From Xenococcaceae cyanobacterium MO_188.B32 (GTDB taxonomy: Bacteria > Cyanobacteriota > Cyanobacteriia > Cyanobacteriales > Xenococcaceae): 42,233 nucleotides of DNA. This document shows, piece by piece, positions 34,973 to 42,233 of the stretch (the first letter of the stretch is position 1; every line of letters starts with the position of its first letter). The DNA lies in NCBI GenBank assembly GCA_030065635.1, contig JASJDJ010000046.1, positions 1-42,233 of the forward strand, given 5' to 3'. The translations under genes and the position numbers were made by a program. The notes below the pieces were generated by a model. It was not told where the DNA came from. It saw only the letters and a list, made by a program, of their open reading frames with translations, and made no database searches.

Positions 34973-36454
34973 CTAAAACTGAAAATAAAGGAATTCAGAT
35001 ACACGATTGAGAGATAATAAACATAGACTTGCTGATAAACCAACCCAAGTAGCCCACCACCAAGTTGGCTTCATTTTCGCTAATAATGCTTGAGTATTAG
35101 GTAGCAACTTCACCCAAAATATTAAGCCAATTAACACTAAAATACTTATAGCTTTACTGCCACTGACTACTGGTAAATAATTCAATTGTGACCAACGCTT
35201 AAGTTCAATCCCAAAACTAGTTAGTAAAGCTAGTTTACCTTGAGGTTCACCAGGTAAGATAATTCCTTTCATGCCTACCATAGCCTGAATAATTTCTAAG
35301 CCTTCAGACAAAGTTTGTGCCCTAAACAATACCCAGCTAAAAACAACTACTAAAAAAGTAATACTCCAGCCTAAAAATGTTGGTAAAGGATTTTTTAATT
35401 TACGCCACCAATGATTAATTACTAAATAAACACCGTGTAAACCACCCCAAATTACAAATGTCCAACCAGCACCATGCCATAATCCACCTAATAACATGGT
35501 AGTTAGTAAGTTTACATAACGGCGTAGTTCTCCTTTACGGCTTCCTCCTAAGGGAATATAAAGATAATCTCGTAAAAAGTTAGATAGAGTAATGTGCCAC
35601 CGTCGCCAAAAATCACTAATAGAATTGGCTTTATAGGGTGAATCAAAATTAATTGGTAGGCGAATATTAAACATTAAACCCAAACCAATTGCCATATCAG
35701 AATAGCCAGAAAAATCAAAATAAAGTTGAAAAGTATAACTTAATGCACCTACCCAGGCTTCTATAAAAGTAACTTGGCTATAGTGGTTAAATACTGTAGC
35801 TACCCAAGGAGAAATATTATCGGCAATTAAAACTTTTTTGGATAATCCCAAACTAAATAGAGTCAAACCATAAGCAAAGTTTTTTTGTGAAAAAACAAAG
35901 TTTCTAAGTTTATGTAACTGAGGAATTAATTCATCATGGCGTAAAATTGGCCCTGCAACTAACTGAGGGAAAAAGACAACAAATAAGCTATAAGTAATTA
36001 AATCGTAATTAACTTCCTTGGTTTCACCTCGATAAGCATCTACTAAATAAGCAATTTGAGTAAAAGTGTAAAATGAAATAGCTAAAGGAAGAAATATTTC
36101 GTTGAGAGTAACATTAGCTTTGAACAAATCATTTACTGTAGACAAGAAAAAGTTAGCATATTTGTAATAACAAATGCTAGCCAAATTGATTCCTATACCA
36201 ATCCAAAGCAATATTTTTGCTTGTTTACTTTTCAATTTAGCCAAAGCGATCGCTCTACCCATTTGATAGTTAAATAAAATCGAAACTATCATTAAAATTA
36301 AATAGGGTGGATTCCAATAACCATAGAAAAATAAAGAAGTAATTAGTAGCCATATTTTGGCTGGCTTAATTAACTTTAATCTACCTAAAGTAAAGAAACC
36401 AATTAAAGTTATAGGTAAAAAGAGGAAGATAAAAACGTAAGAATTAAATAGCAT
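34973..36454 (-). CDS. MBOAT acyltransferase (AlgI/DltB type)
   Basis: 493 aa multi-pass membrane protein. Family signatures are YYKYANFF, SFYTFTQIAYLVDAYRG, FFPQLVAGPILRH, QLYFDFSGYSDMAIGLGLMF, SDFWRRWHITLSNFLRDYLYIPLGG (His287) and LLGGLWHGAGWTFVIWGGLHG. His327 in the last is the invariant catalytic histidine. MBOATs of this group carry acyl groups across the membrane onto envelope polymers (alginate, teichoic acid, peptidoglycan, other glycans). The C-terminus SEFLYFQF has a tyrosine (Tyr490), like the acyl-accepting tail described for DltX. The genes downstream encode SGNH-like partners, and an HTTM gene lies 70 bases upstream. The polymer is unknown. This is one of two MBOATs in the window. 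Confidence 0.92.
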   Translation of the reverse strand: MLFNSYVFIFLFLPITLIGFFTLGRLKLIKPAKIWLLITSLFFYGYWNPPYLILMIVSILFNYQMGRAIALAKLKSKQAKILLWIGIGINLASICYYKYANFFLSTVNDLFKANVTLNEIFLPLAISFYTFTQIAYLVDAYRGETKEVNYDLITYSLFVVFFPQLVAGPILRHDELIPQLHKLRNFVFSQKNFAYGLTLFSLGLSKKVLIADNISPWVATVFNHYSQVTFIEAWVGALSYTFQLYFDFSGYSDMAIGLGLMFNIRLPINFDSPYKANSISDFWRRWHITLSNFLRDYLYIPLGGSRKGELRRYVNLLTTMLLGGLWHGAGWTFVIWGGLHGVYLVINHWWRKLKNPLPTFLGWSITFLVVVFSWVLFRAQTLSEGLEIIQAMVGMKGIILPGEPQGKLALLTSFGIELKRWSQLNYLPVVSGSKAISILVLIGLIFWVKLLPNTQALLAKMKPTWWWATWVGLSASLCLLSLNRVSEFLYFQF

Positions 36455-36524
36455 ATAATAGTATACAAATAAATAAAAATATCTTTTTGATAAACTACAG
36501 ACTCATAAATTATTAATAATATTT

Positions 36525-38399
36525 TTATCGATCCGTATTTTTAAAAGTACAAGATTGTTGCCAATGATGTTGCTTATCAATATCTTGAATTTCGCCAGGA
36601 GGAACCGTATTTTCTGAGATAAAATAAATATCTAGATTTTCTAGTTGTTTTTTGTCCTGATGTGTTTCGTTCCATTGTTGACAAAGATATAAACCATAGT
36701 AAGGATAAAGTTTTTTACCTATATAGCGATTGAGATTAATAAAATAGGTACGCCATTGCATATTTTTGTATAATTTATTTCTTTTTTTTATGGTTGGCTT
36801 GTCCCAATTAATCATCCTGTCATTATGTAGTAAATCGACTTGACTTCCATCTTTTAGATTGCCAACAATTACGTGCCAGCCATCATCTCTAGGTGGATTG
36901 GGGGCGAAAATACTCCAAGATTGGTCTAATCTAGTAAGTTGCCCTAACCAAGTAATTTTTTGTGCCGTACGACTATTAACAACTCTGCGTAAACTTTGAC
37001 TGATTTTAGTGGGCGATCGATGGAAAATATAACTATGGGCAAAACTGGTAAGATTCCAAAGAGTGACTAAACCGAGTAGAAGAAAAGTAAATAAATTAAA
37101 TAACCAGCCAGGATTAACTTCTAGGGAAGTATATTTAAAAGGAGCAGTAAGTTTGCCAGCAGTACGACGATTACTCGCAATAGTTTCGTAAATTTTTGTG
37201 CCTAATGCCATCAAAGGTTTTAATCTGAGAATAGGCGCAAGAAACCAGAGAAGAGGGGAAAGACTAACTACATAAATAATTCCCGACCATTTGAAATATC
37301 TGTTTCCCTGCCAATCTTCTACTACCCAAGAATTATATTTTTCCATGTCTTCATAGACAGAAGGATTTTCTTGAGCTACTAGTAACTGTGTTCTGGGTAA
37401 AATCAGAAAAGTACGCAAAAAATGAACTACTTTTTTACAAAAACCACAGTTACGGTCATAATTAATCTTTAAACTTGCTCTTTCTTGGGTATTGGTCTTT
37501 TTATCTAACCAATCCCATACATTGGTAGGAATAAAAGCCAACCAGGCGAATATACACAAGGCAGGAAAAATACCAATTTCAAAAGATAACCCGAAACTAA
37601 AATGCAGCAGAATAAAAGAAACTATGGCAACGCAACGGAAAAAGTTAGTACGGAAGGGAATAAATAATAGTAACGCTCCCAACCACTCAAACCACAATGC
37701 GCCAAAAGTCATCGTTCTGAGTAAAGGAGTCAAACTAAGCAGAAATTGTCCAAAACCTGTAGCATACTGGTCGAAATTAAGAGCGTAATAGACAGCACTA
37801 CCTTCTTGCGACCAAATCGGACTTTGATGCTTAAACCAAGCGGAAAACATATAGATATAGCACAGTTGAATAATAAAACCAACTGTGGCACCAGATAAAA
37901 CTCGTTTTGGTAGTGGTTTGCTAGAAGTATTCAAAGCCCTATCGACAGAGTAACTAGCCCCCAGAGGCAAAAACATCGCCCAAAATAAAAGTGCCCTTAA
38001 AGTATCGTCTCCCGCAAAAAGCAAAGCAGGATTGCGGTTATGGAGAGAGATAATCATTGCCCAAGAAGCAATAGTAGCAAATCTAGTCCGATAGCCAATC
38101 AATAATAAAAGGGCAAAAAATAGAGCAAAACCAAATAATAAAGCTTGAACAAAAGGTTCACCACTAAGGAGATGAATTGACCAATACCAGGGTTTAAGGA
38201 ATTGTTCGATTAGGGCTGTACGGGGTAAAACCCCATAATCGCTGTAGTGTGACCTAATATCGCCAAAACGAATAATAAGATCGGCAATTATTACTAATGC
38301 TAATCCCATACGGAATAAAGCCAGCGATCGCAAATCGAAACCAAATATCTCTTCTAATTTGTTCCGAAATTTTCCCTTACTATCCTTCCCTATCACCAT
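36525..38399 (-). CDS. HTTM-DCC fusion membrane protein
   Basis: 624 aa. The first ~290 residues are an HTTM domain, the membrane fold of vitamin K-dependent gamma-carboxylase relatives (FGFDLRSLALFRMGLALVIIADLIIRF, SIHLLSGEPFVQAL, GDDTLRALLFWAMFLPLGASYSVD, several membrane segments). Then a DCC/DUF393 thioredoxin-like domain follows at LKINYDRNCGFCKKVVHFLRTF (CxxC at about residues 316-319). After further membrane segments comes a C-terminal soluble domain rich in basic and aromatic residues (DQSWSIFAPNPPRDDGWHVIVGNLKDGSQVDLL). Its true substrate is unknown; carboxylase activity cannot be claimed. It lies between a type II quinone reductase gene (upstream) and an MBOAT gene (downstream), all in one orientation with short gaps. 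Confidence 0.85.
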   Translation of the reverse strand: MVIGKDSKGKFRNKLEEIFGFDLRSLALFRMGLALVIIADLIIRFGDIRSHYSDYGVLPRTALIEQFLKPWYWSIHLLSGEPFVQALLFGFALFFALLLLIGYRTRFATIASWAMIISLHNRNPALLFAGDDTLRALLFWAMFLPLGASYSVDRALNTSSKPLPKRVLSGATVGFIIQLCYIYMFSAWFKHQSPIWSQEGSAVYYALNFDQYATGFGQFLLSLTPLLRTMTFGALWFEWLGALLLFIPFRTNFFRCVAIVSFILLHFSFGLSFEIGIFPALCIFAWLAFIPTNVWDWLDKKTNTQERASLKINYDRNCGFCKKVVHFLRTFLILPRTQLLVAQENPSVYEDMEKYNSWVVEDWQGNRYFKWSGIIYVVSLSPLLWFLAPILRLKPLMALGTKIYETIASNRRTAGKLTAPFKYTSLEVNPGWLFNLFTFLLLGLVTLWNLTSFAHSYIFHRSPTKISQSLRRVVNSRTAQKITWLGQLTRLDQSWSIFAPNPPRDDGWHVIVGNLKDGSQVDLLHNDRMINWDKPTIKKRNKLYKNMQWRTYFINLNRYIGKKLYPYYGLYLCQQWNETHQDKKQLENLDIYFISENTVPPGEIQDIDKQHHWQQSCTFKNTDR

Positions 38400-38430
38400 A
38401 ATTCCCCCTACTATTTCTCCCTCATCTCCC

Positions 38431-38478
38431 TTGCTCCTCTGCTCCCCTGCCCCTCTGCTCCCCTGCTCCCCTGCTCAT
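38431..38478. repeat. Octamer C-rich tandem repeat at the NDH-2 stop
   Basis: Six consecutive 8-base units, TTGCTCCT, CTGCTCCC, CTGCCCCT, CTGCTCCC, CTGCTCCC and CTGCTCAT, lie on the plus strand. They overlap the stop codon of the type II NDH gene (38475-38477). On the transcribed strand they read GGGAGCAG-like and contain four GGGG tracts, a canonical G-quadruplex pattern. Confidence 0.85.
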
Positions 38479-39647
38479 TTAAGATGCAGTAAATTTTTTA
38501 ATACTTGCCAACGATGGCGAAAAGTAGGTAAACGAAAAATATAGATTAATCTTCGTATTAACCCAGCCAAAGAACCTGTTAAATTGATACCAAAGCTAGA
38601 AACTATCGCTACTCCTTTACCTAAAGTAAGCATATCTCCAAGGTGTAGATAGCGAAAATGTTTCAAAGATTTACCTTGCAGTGTCAATTTTAAATTTTTT
38701 GCCAATAAACTTGCTTGTTGATAGGCAGCTTGTGCTGTAGCTGGTACGATTTGAGTCTTACTCTGACGAATTTCAGCTATGTCTCCTACCGCAAAAACTT
38801 CTCGATAGTCTATTAGTTGAAGAGTAGGATGAACCAAAATTCGTCCTTGATTGTTTTGTTGACAATTGAGATTTGCTACCCAGTCAATGTTTTCTGTACC
38901 TGCTGTCCACAAGACTAAATCTACTGGATAATCGATTAAATTGTCATTACAAAAGAAAGTAATTTGCTCTTGAGTAATTTCTTTGAGACCACTTTCTAAA
39001 TAAACTTGAATATTACGATTTTTTATGGCTTGATAGGCTGCTTTCTTAACTCCTTTAGCAAAATTTCGGAGAATTTCTGCCCCTCGGTCAATAATAATTA
39101 CTTCTGCTCTGGGAGACAAGCGATCGCTCACTTTACAAGCTAACTCTACCCCGTTAGGTCCAGCACCAACTACCGCCACTCGTAACTTTTGTCTTCCTGA
39201 AGCTTCTAATAAACGCAATCTTTCTTGTAGGTTTTCTGCATCAAATATACTCCTAAAAGTCAAAGCATGAGCAGCTAATCCAGGGATATCGATCCATCTG
39301 GTTTTTTGCCCTACTGCTAAAACTAAATAATCATAAACTAATGAACTACCCTGTTCTAATTGCACCTGACGATTATCTAGATCGACTCCTTTGGCTTTAT
39401 CTTGACGAAGATCGATCTTTTTCCCTGCCAATAACTTTTGATAAGAAGGAGCAATTTCCCAACGCTGCAATTCTCCCGTCAAGATTTCGTATAATAAAGG
39501 AGTAAACAGAAAATTATTTTTTGGTTCTACTAGAGTAATCTGACACTTGCCTGATTTGAGCCAGCTAAAATCAGCCAGGTAAAGGGCTGTATAAAGACCG
39601 CCAAATCCCCCTCCTAAGATACAAATTTTAATCGGTTCATTATTCAT
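38475..39647 (-). CDS. ndbB: Type II NAD(P)H:quinone oxidoreductase, NdbB/NDC1-like
   Basis: 390 aa flavoprotein. The FAD-binding motif is ICILGGGFGGLYTAL (residues 8-22) and a second dinucleotide motif is VAVVGAGPNGVELACKV. LVLWTAGTENIDW and VFAVGDIAEI complete the NDH-2 pattern. The ELQRWEIAPSYQKLL segment and the C-terminal tail NLTGSLAGLIRRLIYIFRLPTFRHRW resemble, from memory, the cyanobacterial NdbB/plant NDC1 branch, which reduces naphthoquinone precursors in phylloquinone (vitamin K1) synthesis. The enzyme would pass electrons from NAD(P)H to a membrane quinone without pumping protons. Its stop codon overlaps an octamer repeat, and the HTTM gene follows after 75 bases. Symbol is a best guess. 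Confidence 0.8.
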   Translation of the reverse strand: MNNEPIKICILGGGFGGLYTALYLADFSWLKSGKCQITLVEPKNNFLFTPLLYEILTGELQRWEIAPSYQKLLAGKKIDLRQDKAKGVDLDNRQVQLEQGSSLVYDYLVLAVGQKTRWIDIPGLAAHALTFRSIFDAENLQERLRLLEASGRQKLRVAVVGAGPNGVELACKVSDRLSPRAEVIIIDRGAEILRNFAKGVKKAAYQAIKNRNIQVYLESGLKEITQEQITFFCNDNLIDYPVDLVLWTAGTENIDWVANLNCQQNNQGRILVHPTLQLIDYREVFAVGDIAEIRQSKTQIVPATAQAAYQQASLLAKNLKLTLQGKSLKHFRYLHLGDMLTLGKGVAIVSSFGINLTGSLAGLIRRLIYIFRLPTFRHRWQVLKNLLHLK

Positions 39648-39732
39648 AAGATTACTCGAGTTTGCTTATGTCGGTTAATAATTGATATGAATAAACTACA
39701 CAGGCGCAGAATCAATAACTCGCTACTTGCAC

Positions 39733-39752
39733 GGGCAATTCACGAATCGCCC
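39733..39752. repeat. Degenerate palindrome downstream of an SGNH gene
   Basis: GGGCAATTC (39733-39741) and GAATCGCCC (39744-39752) pair with one mismatch around AC. The right side continues into CCCCTAC, the outer arm shared by the palindromes at 3681, 23981 and 42205. It lies about 15 bases after the stop of the 306-aa SGNH-like gene. Confidence 0.6.
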
Positions 39753-39766
39753 CTACTTCCTACTGG

Positions 39767-40687
39767 TTACTGAACAAGTGGTTTCATTTGCTCAACCAAC
39801 TCTCTTGCTCTAATTTCTCTTGCTTTGGGCAATAAATGATAGTGAGTATCAGCAAATAAATTGGGATCGGTCTTGATATTTAAAGATTCTGGTTCGTAAA
39901 TCACAGGCGCAATTTTAGAGAGTATGTAAGCCGTTTTCTGGACATTAGCTTTAGTTCGCGTTCCTGTACTGCCATATACCCAAGGTAAAGATAGTACTAG
40001 CTTTCCTCCTTTTGCTTCTACTTCTTGGCGAAACTGCCAAATTCTTTCGGCTGCATGACGAGAAATAGGTTGATTAATGGGCAATTGCCACCAGTCTTGT
40101 TGTCTTTCCTTAACTGTAGTGGGATCGCCCCGCTTAGTTAGGGGATCGGAATAGTAACCAGTCATTTCTCCTTTAGTAGCTATGTCTACACTGGATTTAG
40201 TTGCTCCTCTTAGAGTAGGTATTCCCAGCAACAAAACATCCTGGACAAGTTGTTTGGCTGGTACGCCTCCTAATCCTGGTTTACCAATAGCTACCCCAAA
40301 AGGACCAGATCGATCGCCCAAACCATCAGGATCTAATAGTAATAAATATTCGGGAATCAGAAGCACTATATCCCCTGGGCGTACTTGGTCGATGACACTA
40401 GGTAAAATTACATCTAAACCAATGGGGCCATCTAAACCAAGATTTACAACAGGAATGCCCAAACCTTGCTCAATAACATCAGAATTAATTGTATAATGCG
40501 CTCCAGAGCCACCAGTAATCAGTAATCTTCCATTTTCTTTTATTTCTTCTGCCCTAGCTATTTTATGGAAGTACATTGCTCGTAGCCAACTTAGTTCGCC
40601 ACCATAAATGACGTTATAGACAAAACCTAACGACCAAGCAATACCAGCAGCCATAAACCAAGGGGCAAGTTTAATCGGTTTCCACAT
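39767..40687 (-). CDS. SGNH-like partner of the second MBOAT
   Basis: 306 aa. One N-terminal membrane segment (about residues 8-28) is followed by an extracytoplasmic domain. LLITGGSGAHYTINSD (Ser61 in the SGNH block I position, flanked by glycines) and FADTHYHLLP (Asp280-Thr-His282, the DxH motif of AlgJ/AlgX-like acetyltransferases) are the likely catalytic residues. Its ATG overlaps the TGA of the upstream MBOAT gene by one base (ATGA), so the two are translationally coupled. This pairing argues for a two-component O-acyl transfer system: the MBOAT moves the acyl group across the membrane and this protein transfers it to, or removes it from, the polymer. The sequence is not closely alike to the 32546/33809 paralogues. 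Confidence 0.75.
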   Translation of the reverse strand: MWKPIKLAPWFMAAGIAWSLGFVYNVIYGGELSWLRAMYFHKIARAEEIKENGRLLITGGSGAHYTINSDVIEQGLGIPVVNLGLDGPIGLDVILPSVIDQVRPGDIVLLIPEYLLLLDPDGLGDRSGPFGVAIGKPGLGGVPAKQLVQDVLLLGIPTLRGATKSSVDIATKGEMTGYYSDPLTKRGDPTTVKERQQDWWQLPINQPISRHAAERIWQFRQEVEAKGGKLVLSLPWVYGSTGTRTKANVQKTAYILSKIAPVIYEPESLNIKTDPNLFADTHYHLLPKAREIRARELVEQMKPLVQ

Positions 40688-42168
40688 CAGAACTCAAAAT
40701 AAATAAACTCAGAAGGTGTATTGGCAGCCAAGAGAACAGTTAAACCCAGTAAAACTGGAGATAACCAAGGAGAAAGAAGCAATTCATATTCAAACTGTTG
40801 TCGCCAGATAGCCAGATGTTCTAGTAGCAATACCGCGATCGCCAGAACTAAAATAACTATTAAAGCAGTGCCTTGATTGATACTATAGGAACTAAAGACA
40901 GCACCTAAATTAGCAAAAGAATAAGCCCAAGGGGTAACTAAAGTTTTTAATTTCAGTAGTAAACGGCTAATATCTGTATCCATAAAGAAAAGACAGCCTA
41001 AATTTACTGCTGCAAAAGTCAATCCCCAAGAAACAAATTGAGGTTGAGACACATACTTACCTGTCAAACGATGAAATGGTCTACCCAAATATCGTAAAAC
41101 TAACAATAAAGCACCGTGATAAGCTCCCCAAATAATAAAATTCCAGGCTGCCCCATGCCAAAAACCAGATAAGGTAAAAGTGATAAACAAGAAAAATGCT
41201 GCCCATTGTTTTTTCGACCCCATCAAAGGTAAAAAGACATAATCTCTAAACCAAGTACTCAAAGTAATGTGCCATCTACGCCAAAACTCATTGATACTTT
41301 GGGATGTATAGGGAGCGAGAAAATTAACTGTTAATCTAATCCCTAAAATTCTGGCCAAACCTAGAGCAATAAAACTGTATCCTGCAAAATCAAAATAGAT
41401 TCTCAGGGTAAATAAAAAGGCATTGAACCAGATAAACCAGGGATTAAGACTTTGAGTTAAATCGATATAAGGAGAAATATTATCTGCTAGGACAAATTTC
41501 ATGAACATTCCTAGCGACAGCCAGCGAAACCCCTCATAAAAATTATCAACTGTAAACTTAAACCGAAATGATTCTATTTGCGGAAAAAGACTAGCGCGAC
41601 GTTCAATTGGACCCGCCACAATTTGCGGAAAAAATGCCACAAAATTGATATAGTCAACAAAGCCAATGGGTTTCTTTTTCCTCGCTTTTAAAGAGTCAAC
41701 TACAAAAGCAACCATCTGGAAAGTATAGAAAGAAACCCCAGGAGGAATTCGATTGGGAACGAGAGAAACATTACGGTTTGCCAGGGAAACAATATAACCT
41801 TGTTGCCAATTATCTGGGATATTAACAATCAAACCAATAACATCATCAACAAAAAAAACTAGGTATTTAAAATAGGCTAAAACCGCAACATCGAAAATTA
41901 TTAATAAAGTAGCAATTAGTTTAGCTTGTCCCCCTTGGCGACGCAGCATAAACTGCACCAGAACATAATTAAAAATAATTTCAAAGAAGAAAACAACAAA
42001 ACTAGAAGCACTAGCATTAAAAAAAAGCAGCATCGATAAAGACATTAAACCGATGCTGTCATAAAATCCATGCCAAAGATTAACAGACTTACCAATAGAT
42101 CGAACCGTAAAAAACGGAATACTAAATAGCAGTAGTATCCACCAAAAAGAAAAGTCTGAATAATTCAA
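40687..42168 (-). CDS. MBOAT acyltransferase (AlgI/DltB type), second copy
   Basis: 493 aa multi-pass membrane protein with the family motifs PPGVSFYTFQMVAFVVDSLK, FFPQIVAGPIERRASLFPQI, LRIYFDFAGYSFIALGLARILG, NEFWRRWHITLSTWFRDYVFLPLMG (His300) and LSGFWHGAAWNFIIWGAYHG. His338 in the last is the invariant catalytic histidine. The C-terminus SEFIYFEF ends in the same aromatic pattern, with tyrosine at position 490, as the MBOAT at 34973. The body sequences are otherwise divergent, so the two enzymes probably serve different polymers or partners. The stop overlaps the start of the SGNH-like partner gene. A palindromic repeat lies 37 bases upstream of its start. Confidence 0.92.
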   Translation of the reverse strand: MNYSDFSFWWILLLFSIPFFTVRSIGKSVNLWHGFYDSIGLMSLSMLLFFNASASSFVVFFFEIIFNYVLVQFMLRRQGGQAKLIATLLIIFDVAVLAYFKYLVFFVDDVIGLIVNIPDNWQQGYIVSLANRNVSLVPNRIPPGVSFYTFQMVAFVVDSLKARKKKPIGFVDYINFVAFFPQIVAGPIERRASLFPQIESFRFKFTVDNFYEGFRWLSLGMFMKFVLADNISPYIDLTQSLNPWFIWFNAFLFTLRIYFDFAGYSFIALGLARILGIRLTVNFLAPYTSQSINEFWRRWHITLSTWFRDYVFLPLMGSKKQWAAFFLFITFTLSGFWHGAAWNFIIWGAYHGALLLVLRYLGRPFHRLTGKYVSQPQFVSWGLTFAAVNLGCLFFMDTDISRLLLKLKTLVTPWAYSFANLGAVFSSYSINQGTALIVILVLAIAVLLLEHLAIWRQQFEYELLLSPWLSPVLLGLTVLLAANTPSEFIYFEF

Positions 42169-42204
42169 TTAGCTGCTTTCCTCCTTTTTCCAAGTAACGA
42201 CAAT

Positions 42205-42233
42205 TGTAGGGACGGTTCGCGAACCGTCCCTAC
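42205..42233. repeat. Palindromic repeat at the right edge, second full copy
   Basis: The half-arm TGTAGGGACGGTTCG and its reverse complement fill 42205 to the last base of the window; the final A of the 30-bp palindrome is cut off. Compared with the copy at 23981, both arms carry the same compensating change (GGGGCG versus GGGACG), so base pairing is preserved. Covarying arms point to selection on, or copying of, the hairpin. Confidence 0.92.

Noticed and set aside
1-42233. CRISPR array
   Set aside because: The tandem repeats present are 7-8 bases with no spacers, and no Cas genes occur. The truncated TnpB is an insertion-element protein.
1-42233. tRNA or rRNA genes
   Set aside because: I read the intergenic stretches for cloverleaf and rRNA-like sequence and recognised none. 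A covariance-model search would be decisive.

Overview
The window looks like a chromosomal segment of a cyanobacterium. Supporting signs are about two dozen HIP1 octamers (GCGATCGC) counted by eye, a 36-residue photosystem II gene (psbM), a plant-type ferredoxin-dependent glutamate synthase, an RNase E with the cyanobacterial arginine-rich C-terminal tail, and several cyanobacteria-typical unknown families (DUF1997, DUF4079). The AT-rich base composition and short tandem and palindromic repeats next to genes suit a filamentous or pleurocapsalean-type genome, but I cannot name the genus.

Layout. 1-1700 is a decayed zone: a GH63-type glucosidase fragment interrupted by a truncated TnpB-only IS200/IS605 remnant. 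1641-3621 (minus) is a TPR membrane protein plus a FecR-like secreted protein. 3727-8370 (minus) is Fd-GOGAT, followed by a 0.7 kb divergent intergenic region with a perfect GTA-N8-TAC (NtcA-type) site. 9066-15856 (plus) holds a stand-alone ManC-type cupin, an IscA-type Fe-S protein, the str operon (rpsL, rpsG, fusA, tuf, rpsJ) and a Lon-N domain protein. 15910-26800 is mixed housekeeping: pheA, a DUF1997 protein, rnhB-rne, a cysteine desulfurase, a broken GT39-type glycosyltransferase, folK-nudix, a lambda-R-like lysozyme, an atypical SDR, an unknown protein and a DEP-domain protein. 26914-31534 (minus) has a DUF4079 membrane protein, a 13-repeat ankyrin protein, psbM, a 2Fe-2S ferredoxin and a TolC-type exporter.

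The most coherent accessory region is 31714-42168, all on the minus strand. It holds two MBOAT (AlgI/DltB-type) acyltransferases, each with SGNH-like partner(s), an HTTM-DCC fusion protein (HTTM is the vitamin K-dependent carboxylase-like membrane fold) and an NdbB/NDC1-like type II NAD(P)H-quinone oxidoreductase. I read it as an envelope-polymer acylation locus. Both MBOATs are 493 aa and end in the same tyrosine motif (SEF-[LI]-YF-x-F), like the acyl-relay tail described for DltX. An HTTM protein next to a quinone reductase of the phylloquinone-pathway type suggests, as inference only, a vitamin K-linked redox activity at the membrane.

A second pattern is repeat DNA at gene 3' ends. Octamer arrays touch the stop codons of the ankyrin and NDH-2 genes, a heptamer array forms the end of the DUF1997 gene, and a perfect 30-bp palindrome supplies the stop codon of the Nudix gene. 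Related palindromes lie downstream of gltS, downstream of the 306-aa SGNH gene and at the right edge of the window.
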